The position numbers and the translations under genes are program-made. Below the pieces are notes generated by a model. The model was not told the origin of the DNA and did no database searches. It saw nothing but the letters and a program-made list of their open reading frames with translations. Shown piece by piece: positions 15,985 to 24,564 of a stretch of 31,361 nucleotides of DNA; the first letter of the stretch is position 1; each line of letters opens with the position of its first letter. Origin of the DNA: Spirochaetota bacterium (GTDB taxonomy: Bacteria > Spirochaetota > Spirochaetia > Sphaerochaetales > Sphaerochaetaceae); contig JAEXDQ010000044.1 in assembly GCA_023401595.1 (NCBI GenBank), positions 1 to 31,361 on the forward strand, read 5' to 3'.

Positions 15985-17316
15985 ATGTTGGAAAACGGGA
16001 GACAATACGATGACTGGAAATACTCCGGGGAGGAACGCCCGGACGGACGCCGTCCGTCTTCGAGCAGCTTCGATCCCTCCGTCGGCGGAGGCATGAGCGC
16101 GTTTACGTTCCTGTGCATCGTAGTCGCCCTGACCGGCGTCGGTCTGGTCATGATGTACAGCGCTTCCTACAACGAAGCTCTTTCCCATGGTCTTCCGCAT
16201 CATTACTATTTTTTGCGCCAGGCGATGTTCATCGGCCTTGGGCTCGTCTGTTCCGTCGTCATACGGTTCATGCCGATGAAATGGGTTCGCAAATGCTCCC
16301 CATTGTTGCTCGCGGTCTGCCTCCTGCTGATGCTCATGACGTTGTATACCCCGTTCGGGCAGACTAGGATGGGCGCCCGTAGATGGTTGAGCCTCGGCCC
16401 GTTGCCTTCGTTCCAGCCTTCCGAGCTGGTGAAGCTTTCGCAGATACTCTTTCTGGCGAGCTGGTTTTCCTCCGAAAAAATTGAACAGGCGAAATTGAAA
16501 CGTTTCGTCGTCCCTGCGCTGTTGGTGCTGTTGTTCGCCGCATTGATTCTCCTGCAACGGGACTATTCCACGACGATCGTCTATCTGTGCGTCTGTCTCT
16601 CCCTGTTCATCGTCGGAGGAGTCTCCTTCGGCTGGATGGCGCTGTTCATCGCGTTTCTGGCCGTCCCCGCCGTTTTCGTCATGTTCCTCGCCCCATATAG
16701 GGTGAAGCGTCTCGCTGCGTTCTTCTTCAGCGACATGGATACCGCCGGCATCAACTGGCAGGTCTCCAATGCGAAGAAGGCTATCGCCGCGGGAGGTTGG
16801 ACGGGAGCCGGTTTAGGAAATGGCGTATATAAGCTCGGCTTGATTCCCGAAGTACAGAGTGATTTCATTTTCGCCTCCATAGCCGAGGAGACCGGTTTCT
16901 TCGGAATCCTCCTAATTTTCCTCCTGTTTTTCCTGTTTGCGTTGCTGGGCTACCGTACATGGCAGAGAATGATGGACCGGGACCGGTTCCTGGCCTATAC
17001 GGCGTTCGGCATCACGACCATGATCATTGGTCAGGCTCTAGTGAATGTCGCGGTGGTGACGGGAGTACTCCCGCCTACCGGCATTCCTCTTCCGTTCTTT
17101 TCTCAGGGCGGGACGAATCTGTTCGTCGTGCTTTGCGAATGCGCGTTGCTCTACCGGATCATGCTGATCGCGGGCGGACGGCTGGAGCCGGACAAGCTGG
17201 TCAGGGAGAAAAAGCCGAAGGAGAGGAAGAAAACGGTTGAACGTACTGATTCTGGTACGGCGGGAGAGTCGGACGAATTCTATTTCCCGGAAGGCCCTTC
17301 CAGACATGGCGAATAG
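15985..17316 (+). CDS. ftsW: SEDS-family septal glycosyltransferase FtsW
   Basis: A 443-residue SEDS protein predicted to polymerise lipid II into septal glycan together with a class B PBP. After a soluble 35-residue N-terminus, ten membrane segments begin at AFTFLCIVVALTGVGLVMMY. Family motifs seen are GARRWLSLGPLPSFQPSELVKL, LLQRDYSTTIV, AAGGWTGAGLGNGVYKLGLIPEVQSDFIFASIAEE and LPPTGIPLPFFSQGGT. The C-terminal tail of about 50 residues is charged (KKPKERKKTVERT). I use the ATG at 15985; a GTG at 15973 overlaps the GGAGGG site. The ftsI partner is not in this cluster. Position beside ftsQ/ftsA/ftsZ favours FtsW over RodA. Confidence 0.94.
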   Translation: MLENGRQYDDWKYSGEERPDGRRPSSSSFDPSVGGGMSAFTFLCIVVALTGVGLVMMYSASYNEALSHGLPHHYYFLRQAMFIGLGLVCSVVIRFMPMKWVRKCSPLLLAVCLLLMLMTLYTPFGQTRMGARRWLSLGPLPSFQPSELVKLSQILFLASWFSSEKIEQAKLKRFVVPALLVLLFAALILLQRDYSTTIVYLCVCLSLFIVGGVSFGWMALFIAFLAVPAVFVMFLAPYRVKRLAAFFFSDMDTAGINWQVSNAKKAIAAGGWTGAGLGNGVYKLGLIPEVQSDFIFASIAEETGFFGILLIFLLFFLFALLGYRTWQRMMDRDRFLAYTAFGITTMIIGQALVNVAVVTGVLPPTGIPLPFFSQGGTNLFVVLCECALLYRIMLIAGGRLEPDKLVREKKPKERKKTVERTDSGTAGESDEFYFPEGPSRHGE

Positions 17317-18109
17317 ACGTAGATATGGATCGGCGGTCCCGGCTTCGGTGAAGATACTCTTGCTGCTCGCGGTTGTGGTGGTCCTGCTGGCTTGGTATTC
17401 CCTCAGATACATTCCCTATTTCGATATCCAGAGAGTCGTGGTCACGACGAACCAGAGCGCATGGCAGGTTCCGTTGGCCGCGAACAGGATCGCCGGCCCG
17501 TTGAAGGGGCTGTCCCAGTTTGAGTTGAAGCTGTCCGACCTTGAAAAGCGGTTTGAACAGCTTCCCGTCGTGCAACGGGCCGCGGTGAGCAGGGACATGC
17601 CGGACACGCTGGTAGTGGAGCTGGAGTTGGTCGTCCCTCAGGCGTTGGTCTCCGCGGTTGACGGCGAAGGCGCTTCGCTTGGCACATACCTTGTGAAAAA
17701 CGATAGGTTGCTGGCGCTACCCGATGAAGATCGGACCTTGTATGGCGATACGGTCTTCACCATAGAGGTCCCGTCCGAATACGCCGCGGTCTTGACCCGA
17801 TATGGATTGGACGACGGCTTTCGGACCGTACTGTCGCTCGCGGCGGAGCTGAGGGCTTCCGCCGATTCCCGTAATGCCTTGATAACGAAGATAAAATACG
17901 ATAATAATAGTAGTAACAACTTTGGACGAATGGTGCTGGAGCTGCCTTCCTTCGATGCCCAGCTCTGGGTACGGGAACCTGTTTCAGCGCAACTGATCGC
18001 CAAGTCCATCGCTCTCATAGTACAGGACGAGGCCAATGACGCGCTCAGGTTCATGGAGCAGGCTCCGAAACGGTACGATCTGTATGCGGATGCGATGGTA
18101 CGACGGTAA
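17306..18109 (+). CDS. ftsQ: Cell division protein FtsQ/DivIB
   Basis: A 267-residue bitopic protein: a basic cytoplasmic start (MANRRRYGS), one membrane span (about 14-34, ILLLLAVVVVLLAWYSL), then a POTRA-like domain (YIPYFDIQRVVVT...LEKRFEQLPVVQRAAVSRDMPDTLVVELE) and a beta domain. FtsQ scaffolds FtsL/FtsB in the divisome. The ATG at 17306 overlaps the ftsW stop by 11 nt and has GGAAGG upstream; a TTG at 17237 lies well inside ftsW. An AT-rich Asn/Ser stretch (KYDNNSSNNFG, near 17890-17925) stands out from the GC-rich codon use around it. Confidence 0.9.
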   Translation: MANRRRYGSAVPASVKILLLLAVVVVLLAWYSLRYIPYFDIQRVVVTTNQSAWQVPLAANRIAGPLKGLSQFELKLSDLEKRFEQLPVVQRAAVSRDMPDTLVVELELVVPQALVSAVDGEGASLGTYLVKNDRLLALPDEDRTLYGDTVFTIEVPSEYAAVLTRYGLDDGFRTVLSLAAELRASADSRNALITKIKYDNNSSNNFGRMVLELPSFDAQLWVREPVSAQLIAKSIALIVQDEANDALRFMEQAPKRYDLYADAMVRR

Positions 18110-18145
18110 GCGGTTCGTCGGAGTGGGAGATTTGGAGGTGGCCAA

Positions 18146-19396
18146 GTGGCTGGAGACAAGGTCTTGATGGGGCTGGATATCGGTAGTTCATGGGTGAGGG
18201 CGGTCATCGGATCGGTTTCTCGCGATGGACAGCTGATGATCGACAGCATCTGCGAACGCCCGAGCGAAGGGGTGCGTAGCGGAGCCATCGTCAACATAGA
18301 GCAGACATTGAAGACCATCACCTCGGTGGTGACGGAGGCCGAACTACAGGCCGGCGCCGAGGTTCAGCAAGTAATCATCGGTGTCGGCGGCGACCATGTC
18401 GAGGGTATTCCCAGCCAGGGCGTCGTAGGGATCAACGCGAAGGATCAGGAGATCAAGCGAGAGGATATCTACCGCTCCCTGGAGGTCGCGAGGGCGTTCG
18501 ACCTGCCGATGGACAGGGAGATCCTGCATACTTTGGTACAGGATTTCCGTGTGGACGGCCGGGACGGCATCAAGGATCCCGTGGATATGCTTGGGCACCG
18601 GCTGGAAAGCCGCGTCCTGGTCGTGACCGGTTCTTCCTCGATCTGCCAGAACGAACGCAAATGCCTGCAACGTGCCGGCTTGCAGGTCCAACGGATGATT
18701 CTCCAGCAGCTCGCCGATGCGGAGGTCGTATTGAGCGTCGAGGAGAAGGAGATGGGGACCATCCTGATCAATATAGGCGGCGGTGTGACCAATATGATCG
18801 TCTACAGCAACGGTTCTCCCTGCTATGCGGGAGGGGTGAATCTTGGAGGTTCCAACGTCACCAGCGATATCGCCTATATACTCAACAAGCCCAAGACCGT
18901 CGCTGAACAGGTGAAATGTGAATACGGCTGCTGCCATATCCCGTCGGTCTCAAACGACGACATGGTGCTGATCCCCCAGGTCGGCGGACTTCCTTCCATC
19001 AAGATGCCGAAAAAGGAGCTGAGCAAGATCATCGAGCCTCGCATGGCCGAGATATTCTCCATGCTTCAGGTCGAGCTTGAGAAAAAACAGATCCGTGGTT
19101 CTTTCGGCGGCGGGGTCGTACTGGTGGGCGGCGGCGCGTTGCTCAGCGGAGCGACCGAGCTGGCCAGCGAGATATTCCGGCTTCCCGCCCGTATTGGATT
19201 TCCTGAGGCGCTGCCGGGGCTGGACCGTTCCTACATCAACCCCCGCTACAGTACCGTGCTGGGGCTGTTGAAGAGCGAGGCGAAGAAATACCGCGACGTG
19301 ACCGGGCCTACGAGTTCCGGCCGGCGCGAAGGCAAGGAAGCCCGTCAGGGCGGAGTGGGCAAGAAGATCAAAGGATTTTTCCGGACGTTGTTCTAG
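18146..19396 (+). CDS. ftsA: Cell division protein FtsA
   Basis: A 416-residue actin-like ATPase that tethers FtsZ polymers to the inner membrane. The first phosphate loop MGLDIGSSWVRAVIG is at 8-22. The 1C (SHS2) domain follows (about 85-165), then the second phosphate motif GTILINIGGGVTNMIVY and the adenosine motif GGGVVLVGGGALLSG. The C-terminus ends in the amphipathic membrane helix KKIKGFFRTLF, preceded by a short basic linker. The GTG start at 18146 has GGAGGT 6 nt upstream. ftsZ follows after about 60 nt. Confidence 0.96.
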   Translation: MAGDKVLMGLDIGSSWVRAVIGSVSRDGQLMIDSICERPSEGVRSGAIVNIEQTLKTITSVVTEAELQAGAEVQQVIIGVGGDHVEGIPSQGVVGINAKDQEIKREDIYRSLEVARAFDLPMDREILHTLVQDFRVDGRDGIKDPVDMLGHRLESRVLVVTGSSSICQNERKCLQRAGLQVQRMILQQLADAEVVLSVEEKEMGTILINIGGGVTNMIVYSNGSPCYAGGVNLGGSNVTSDIAYILNKPKTVAEQVKCEYGCCHIPSVSNDDMVLIPQVGGLPSIKMPKKELSKIIEPRMAEIFSMLQVELEKKQIRGSFGGGVVLVGGGALLSGATELASEIFRLPARIGFPEALPGLDRSYINPRYSTVLGLLKSEAKKYRDVTGPTSSGRREGKEARQGGVGKKIKGFFRTLF

Positions 19397-19456
19397 GACC
19401 GGCCTGCCAGTGAGACTATATGAGCCGCAGTCTATTGTCGGCGAAGGATGAATAGA

Positions 19457-20719
19457 ATGGATTTAGGGATGATTGAAGATCTGTTACAAGATGAACAGAC
19501 CCCTCCGACTGATATCAAGGTGATCGGCGTCGGCGGAGCGGGAGGCAACGCGGTGAACCGCATGATCGCGAGCGGGCTCAAGAAGGTCACGTTCGTCACC
19601 ATGAATACCGATGTACAGGCCTTGCAACGTTCCAATGCGCAGGTCCGTATGCCGATCGGCAGGGAGCTGACCGGAGGTCTCGGCGCGGGCGGCGTTCCCG
19701 ACGTCGGTGAAAAGGCGGCCGTGGAATCCAAGGACGAGATCAAGAACCTGCTGGAGGGCACCGACATGGTGTTCATTACCGCCGGCATGGGCGGAGGCAC
19801 CGGGACGGGCGCGGCGGCGGTCGTCGCCGAGGTCGCCAAGTCGGTCAACGCCCTGACCGTGGCCGTCGTGACTACGCCTTTCGCTTTCGAGGGCAAGAAG
19901 AAGCTCCAGCTGGCCCAGGCCGGCATTGAGAAGCTGCGCAAGCAGGTCGATACGCTGATTCTGATTCCGAACCAGTATCTGTTGAAGGTCGTCGAGAACA
20001 ATACTCCGATCAAGCAGGCGTTCCTCATGGCGGACGAGGTCCTGTACCAGGGGGTTCAGGGAATCAGCGAGCTGATCACCGAGCCTGGCGAAATCAATAT
20101 CGACTTCGCCGACGTCAGGACCGTGATGAAGGGACGTGGCGACGCACTGATGGGAATCGGGTTCGGAGAAGGCTCCAACCGTGCCGTTGACGCGGCGCGG
20201 GCCGCTATCAGCAATCCGTTGCTGGAAAACGCTTCTATCGACGGCGCGAAGAGCGTCCTGGTCAACCTTTCCGGCGGCGACAACCTGACGCTGCAGGAAT
20301 ATCAGGACGTCGTGGAGATCATTACCGAGAACTGTGCCGAGGACGCCCTGATCATCGCCGGGCAGGCTTTCAACCCTGAGCTGGGGGATCGGATCAAGGT
20401 CACGGTCGTCGCGACAGGCTTTGAGCGGAAGGATGATGTCGTCGGTGCGGAAGTCGGCGCGGATATTCCGCGTAGGAAATTTGAATCCGTCTCCTCCGAA
20501 CCGAAGGCCGCTCCTGTTTCCGCCGCCGCGGCTGCCTCTGCCGAAAGCCCCGAGCAGCATGGAAAGCCTGCGTCTCCCGCTGCAAACAACGACGCGGAGG
20601 TCATTACCGTGAACCGGTGGCAGGATCTGCAGCAGCAGTTGGGCAAGCGTCAGCCGGGCAACGATTATTCGTTCCCCGCCGTCCTTCGTTATTCCCGCGG
20701 TGAGAACGAAGACAACTGA
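19457..20719 (+). CDS. ftsZ: Cell division GTPase FtsZ
   Basis: A 420-residue tubulin homologue that forms the Z ring. The N-terminal GTPase has VIGVGGAGGNAVNRM, the tubulin signature GGGTGTG at 112-118, and NFADV-like NIDFADVRTVM (T7 region). The C-terminal domain shows LTLQEYQDVVEIITENCAEDALIIAGQAFNPELGD. A linker rich in Ala/Ser/Pro (about 325-385) precedes a terminal peptide YSFPAVLRYSRG, which resembles the usual DIPxFLR motif that binds FtsA. It ends acidic (ENEDN). I choose the ATG at 19457, which has AAGGA 8 nt upstream; the ATG at 19448 overlaps that site. The next gene starts 5 nt after the stop. Confidence 0.97.
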   Translation: MDLGMIEDLLQDEQTPPTDIKVIGVGGAGGNAVNRMIASGLKKVTFVTMNTDVQALQRSNAQVRMPIGRELTGGLGAGGVPDVGEKAAVESKDEIKNLLEGTDMVFITAGMGGGTGTGAAAVVAEVAKSVNALTVAVVTTPFAFEGKKKLQLAQAGIEKLRKQVDTLILIPNQYLLKVVENNTPIKQAFLMADEVLYQGVQGISELITEPGEINIDFADVRTVMKGRGDALMGIGFGEGSNRAVDAARAAISNPLLENASIDGAKSVLVNLSGGDNLTLQEYQDVVEIITENCAEDALIIAGQAFNPELGDRIKVTVVATGFERKDDVVGAEVGADIPRRKFESVSSEPKAAPVSAAAAASAESPEQHGKPASPAANNDAEVITVNRWQDLQQQLGKRQPGNDYSFPAVLRYSRGENEDN

Positions 20720-20724
20720 CCCAG

Positions 20725-21708
20725 ATGCCTACTTCAGAAATCCTTTCGGCGCGTCTGTTGGATGATTTCTACGATTATCTCACTTTGGAACGGCGGCTCT
20801 CCAGGGCCACCGTTTCCGTATATGAGCGGGAGGCGGCCTTGTACCTCCGGTATTTGGACGGCAAGAACGTATCGGCGGTCACTGCGACGGCCTCGGATGT
20901 CTCCCGATACCTTGTGGACCGATCGCGAGACGGTGGTCTGACGGCTAGGACCCAGGCTCGTAATCTATCTTCGCTGCGGTCCTTCCATCGCTTCCTTGTG
21001 CATCGGAAATATCGTCCCGACAATCCCGTGGAGCTGCTTGATCCGCCGAAGCTGCCGGTTTCCTTGCCCCGTACAGTCAGCTATGACGCCGTTGACGCGC
21101 TGCTGTCCGTGATAGACAGGGATGACCCCTCCGGTCTTGGATTGAGGGATTTGGCGATGTTCGAGTTGATCTATTCCTGCGGGCTGCGTGTCAGCGAGGC
21201 GAATTCGATCAGGATCGGCGACTATTTTCCGAAAGAGGGGTTGATCAGGGTCGTCGGAAAACGGGACAAGCAACGGATCATTCCCGTCGGAGAGGTCGCC
21301 AGGGATTATCTGGCAAGATATATTGCCGATGTTCGGCCGAAGCTGCTAGGCGCGCATTTCCGTGAGCAGACGCTGTTCGTGGGCCGGCGCGGCGAACCGC
21401 TGACGCGGGCGTTGATCTGGAAACGGTTCAAGCATTACTGCGATCTCGCTGGAATCGACGCCAAGGTCCATACCTTGCGTCATAGTTTCGCCACTCATCT
21501 TCTTCGCGGGGGCGCCGACCTGCGGAGTGTGCAGGAGCTGTTGGGCCATAGCGATATCGGCACTACGCAGATATACACCCATGTGGATACGGATGACCTG
21601 AAGGATGCGTTCATGCATCATCACCCCGACGCACATGGACATGGCGACGGACATGGTGGCGACGGATATGACGATGGGCGTGCGAACGGGGGGAAGGGCT
21701 CTATATGA
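20725..21708 (+). CDS. Tyrosine recombinase, XerC/XerD-like, with His-rich tail
   Basis: A 327-residue site-specific recombinase, probably resolving chromosome dimers at dif. The N-terminal SAM-like core-binding domain covers about 1-100. The catalytic set is complete: R155 (GLRVSE), K179, H249-x-x-R252 (HTLRHSF), H275 (LGHSDIGTTQ) and Y284. Usual Xer length is about 295-305; this one ends in an extra tail of about 30 residues rich in His, Asp and Gly (HHHPDAHGHGDGHGGDGYDD). Translation is probably coupled to ftsZ 5 nt upstream, since the ribosome site is weak. Its stop overlaps the next start in ATGA. Whether it is XerC or XerD cannot be settled by eye. Confidence 0.92.
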   Translation: MPTSEILSARLLDDFYDYLTLERRLSRATVSVYEREAALYLRYLDGKNVSAVTATASDVSRYLVDRSRDGGLTARTQARNLSSLRSFHRFLVHRKYRPDNPVELLDPPKLPVSLPRTVSYDAVDALLSVIDRDDPSGLGLRDLAMFELIYSCGLRVSEANSIRIGDYFPKEGLIRVVGKRDKQRIIPVGEVARDYLARYIADVRPKLLGAHFREQTLFVGRRGEPLTRALIWKRFKHYCDLAGIDAKVHTLRHSFATHLLRGGADLRSVQELLGHSDIGTTQIYTHVDTDDLKDAFMHHHPDAHGHGDGHGGDGYDDGRANGGKGSI

Positions 21709-22454
21709 ACATACTGTGGATACTGTGTCCGCTGATATTGGTCGCCGGGATGGTGGATGCGATCGCGGGCGGCGGAGGGCTGATTTCATTGACCGCTTAC
21801 TATGCCGTAGGGCTTCCTCCGCACCTTGCGCTGGGCAACAACAAGTTCTCCTCCTTGTGGGGGACGTCTGTCGCCTGCTGGCGGTATATACGTTCAGGGC
21901 ATATTTCATGGCGGTATGCGCTGTTGTCCGCCGTAGGGGCGTTGACCGGCTCCGCGTTGGGAGCCAGGCTCTCCCTGTCGGTCGATGAACGGTACCTCCA
22001 GCTGCTGTTGGTCGTGGTCGTGCCGGCCCTGGCCGTATTCATTTTATGGAAGCCTGATTTCGGACGGAACGAGCGTCCCCTCGGCGCCGGCATGATGGTG
22101 TTCCTGTCCATCGTCACCGGTTTCGTCACTGGATGCTACGATGGGTTCTTCGGGCCTGGAGCAGGGATGTTCATGACCCTTGCGTTCACCGCCGTGCTGG
22201 GCCTCGACATGGTGACCGCCAGCGGCAACGCCCGTATGGTCAACCTGTCGTCCAACCTTGCGGCGTTGGTCACGTTCGTCGTCCATGGAAACGTCGATTA
22301 TGCGATAGGCATCCCCTGCGCCATCTGCGGGATCCTCGGCAATTATATCGGTTCCGGCATGGCGATCAGGGGAGGGAGCAAAGTGATCCGCCCCGTCATG
22401 GTGATAGTGCTGTTCCTGCTGTTGCTGAAGATCGTCGTCGATCTGTTTTTCTGA
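21705..22454 (+). CDS. TauE/SafE (TSUP) family membrane permease
   Basis: A 249-residue polytopic membrane protein with about seven or eight spans arranged as two similar halves, each opening with a glycine-rich loop: VDAIAGGGGLISLTAYYAVGLPPHLALGNNKF (about 17-48) and GCYDGFFGPGAGMFMTLAF (about 143-161). This is the TSUP/DUF81 pattern of transporters for sulfite, sulfoacetate or other small organosulfur or carboxylate anions. Substrate cannot be predicted here. The start overlaps the recombinase stop (ATGA). The gene is an unexpected member of a division/repair gene series, and 114 nt separate it from dprA. Confidence 0.88.
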   Translation: MNILWILCPLILVAGMVDAIAGGGGLISLTAYYAVGLPPHLALGNNKFSSLWGTSVACWRYIRSGHISWRYALLSAVGALTGSALGARLSLSVDERYLQLLLVVVVPALAVFILWKPDFGRNERPLGAGMMVFLSIVTGFVTGCYDGFFGPGAGMFMTLAFTAVLGLDMVTASGNARMVNLSSNLAALVTFVVHGNVDYAIGIPCAICGILGNYIGSGMAIRGGSKVIRPVMVIVLFLLLLKIVVDLFF

Positions 22455-22568
22455 CCCTTTGCGTTCCGTCTGTATGCGGGCTGTGGTCATCCGGTGCGAA
22501 AAAGGTGGTTTTCGGTATCGTTTTTGCGGTTTTTGAATCGCCAGCGGACTTTTCGTTGAATTACAGGC

Positions 22569-23597
22569 ATGAACGATCTGGAAAGAAGACTATGTATCTC
22601 CTGTCTGCCGGGGCTCAACGGCCTTCAGCTGTTGGCGGTCAGCCTGACCGATATCACCGTTTCTGATATCCTTGGTTTCTCCGGCGGCGCTTTCATCGAG
22701 TTTCTGGTTGAGAACGGTATCCTCCGGCGGACCGTCATCGTCGGACGTGTCGCATTCGATCCCGCCGCCGTCGAACATGATGCGCGTTCGCTTTTCCGTT
22801 GGCTTGAACATGAAAACCGCGGGGCGGTCTTCCTTGGGGAGCCGACCTACCCGCGGTATCTCTCCATGGGGCATTCTCCGCCATACCGGCTCTGTCATCT
22901 CGGTAGCGTCCCCCCGTCTGAGTCCATGACGCTTTCCGTGGCAGGCACGAGGAACCCGACTGGCTTCGCCGTCTGTGAATGCTATCGTTTCGGACTGGAT
23001 GCCGCCCTGAACGGTACGGGGCTTGTCTCTGCTCTTTCCATGGGTTGCGATCAGGCTTGCGCGCAAGGGGCGGTGGACGCCGGCGGTCGTTGCTGGGCGT
23101 TGCTACCTTGCGGCTCGGACTATCTGTATCCGGCTTGTCCCGGACTCCGTGATGCGATGATCCAATGCGGCGGCGGGTTGCTTTTCCCCTGTCTGCCTTC
23201 CGACAGGCCCATGAAGTGGCGCTTTCACCAACGGAACGAGCTTCTGGCCGGTATTTCCCCATGGCTCGTCCTATTCCAGGGGGGAATGTCCTCCGGTGCG
23301 CTGCTTTGCGCCGATTCCGCGTTGCGGCAGGGGCGGGAGGTCGCCGTACACAGCTGCGGTGTCTCGGAGTCTCCATCGTCCAGAGGAACCTTTTCCTTGG
23401 CCCGGGACGGCGCCGCGGTGGTGGACGGATACTCCGGGCTCGCCAGAATCTCGGCGGGTGTCTATCCATGTGAAAAAAGCGTTCGCCGGGTGGTCTCTGG
23501 CGGACTTTCCCTTCGGGAGCTTCGGCAGGGGGAGCTGTCCGGGGCGTTGTACCGGTACCGAAATGCATGGTATAGTTCGGGTTATGGACAGACTTGA
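22569..23597 (+). CDS. dprA: DprA/Smf-family DNA processing protein (divergent)
   Basis: A 342-residue Rossmann-fold protein of the DprA family, which in competent bacteria loads RecA on incoming single-stranded DNA. The core shows TLSVAGTRNPTGFAVCE, LVSALSMGCDQACAQGAVDAGGRCWALLPCGSDYLYPACPGL and FHQRNELLAGISPWLVLFQGGMSSGALLCADSALRQGREVAVHSCG, in the right order. Several consensus positions differ: SGLAxGID reads SALSMGCD, and RNRIIAGLS reads RNELLAGIS. The protein is also Cys-rich. The last 14 nt overlap the next recombinase gene. topA, which lies between dprA and the xer gene in B. subtilis and treponemes, is missing here. Confidence 0.88.
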   Translation: MNDLERRLCISCLPGLNGLQLLAVSLTDITVSDILGFSGGAFIEFLVENGILRRTVIVGRVAFDPAAVEHDARSLFRWLEHENRGAVFLGEPTYPRYLSMGHSPPYRLCHLGSVPPSESMTLSVAGTRNPTGFAVCECYRFGLDAALNGTGLVSALSMGCDQACAQGAVDAGGRCWALLPCGSDYLYPACPGLRDAMIQCGGGLLFPCLPSDRPMKWRFHQRNELLAGISPWLVLFQGGMSSGALLCADSALRQGREVAVHSCGVSESPSSRGTFSLARDGAAVVDGYSGLARISAGVYPCEKSVRRVVSGGLSLRELRQGELSGALYRYRNAWYSSGYGQT

Positions 23598-24564
23598 AAA
23601 TAGTCCCGATTGCGGGAGGAAGGAGCTTCATGTTGCCAATGAAGCCGCTGTCTCGGAGTATCTTGCGTATGTCCGGGATGTCCGAAAGCTTTCGGACCAT
23701 ACGGAAATTTCATATCACAACGACCTGATGAAGCTGGTGGAGTTCCTGGATGAACAGCGCCTCGGCGTTTTCGAGATGACGGATGCGGACGCGAGGGCGT
23801 TCGTCAGGAAATTGCTGAACCGCGGCAACGGCAGGGGCGGGGATTTTTCCCCGAGCAGCGTGAACCGGACGCTTTGTGGAATCCGTAGTTTCTTCCACCA
23901 TTTCTATCAGATGGGCCGGTGCCCGTACAATCCTTTTTCTGAGATCAGCTCCGGCCGCAAGCGCGTCAGGTTGCCCAACGTGCTGAGCGAGGAGGAGGTT
24001 CGAGGGATCGTCGATCTGCCATGGGATGATTTCAGGTCGTTGCGCGACGTAACGATGTTCAATCTCTTCTATTCGACGGGATGCCGTCTGAGCGAACTGC
24101 TGGCGATGAATGAGTCCGACATCGAGCTGTCCGAAGCAAGGGTGCTTGTCACCGGCAAGGGGTCGAAGGAGCGGTATGTGTTCCTGACCGAGCCCGCAAG
24201 ACGGTTGCTCGCCGAATATCTGCCGCGTAAACGCGCCCTGCAGGTTCGCTGCGGCGTTGATTCGCCGGAAGAATCCGCCGCTTTGCTGGTGAACCTTCGT
24301 GGAAAACGGTTGTCGGCGGCGGGCGTACATAGTATCTTTGAGACATACCAGGTCAAGTTGGGGATGCAGAAGCATTTTACGCCGCATGTGCTGCGTCATA
24401 GCTTCGCTACGCATCTGCTGGACAATGACTCCGGTATCCGTGTGGTACAGGAACTGCTTGGACATTCCAGTATCTCCACGACGCAGATTTATGCGCATGT
24501 ATCAAATGAACGTTTGCGGAAGGTGTATCTTCAAAGCCATCCGCACGGAAGGAAAGAGAAGTGA
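23584..24564 (+). CDS. xerC: Tyrosine recombinase XerC-like
   Basis: A 326-residue site-specific recombinase with the full catalytic set: R168 (TGCRLSE), K192 (TGKGSKER), H268-x-x-R271 (HVLRHSF), H294 (LGHSSISTTQ) and Y303. The N-terminal core-binding domain covers about 15-120 (YLAYVRDVRKLSDHTEISYHNDL). Position next to hslV-hslU mirrors the codV-clpQ-clpY order of B. subtilis, which favours XerC. I use the ATG at 23584 inside the dprA end; an ATG at 23563 and earlier in-frame starts are less likely because they add dprA-overlapping residues without conservation. The ribosome site is weak. Its TGA overlaps the hslV GTG. Confidence 0.92.
   Translation: MDRLENSPDCGRKELHVANEAAVSEYLAYVRDVRKLSDHTEISYHNDLMKLVEFLDEQRLGVFEMTDADARAFVRKLLNRGNGRGGDFSPSSVNRTLCGIRSFFHHFYQMGRCPYNPFSEISSGRKRVRLPNVLSEEEVRGIVDLPWDDFRSLRDVTMFNLFYSTGCRLSELLAMNESDIELSEARVLVTGKGSKERYVFLTEPARRLLAEYLPRKRALQVRCGVDSPEESAALLVNLRGKRLSAAGVHSIFETYQVKLGMQKHFTPHVLRHSFATHLLDNDSGIRVVQELLGHSSISTTQIYAHVSNERLRKVYLQSHPHGRKEK

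Noticed and set aside
19484..20560. Long open frame on the minus strand opposite ftsZ (358 codons)
   Set aside because: It lies wholly antisense to a gene with full FtsZ motifs and arises from GC-rich codon use; its translation has no recognisable domain.
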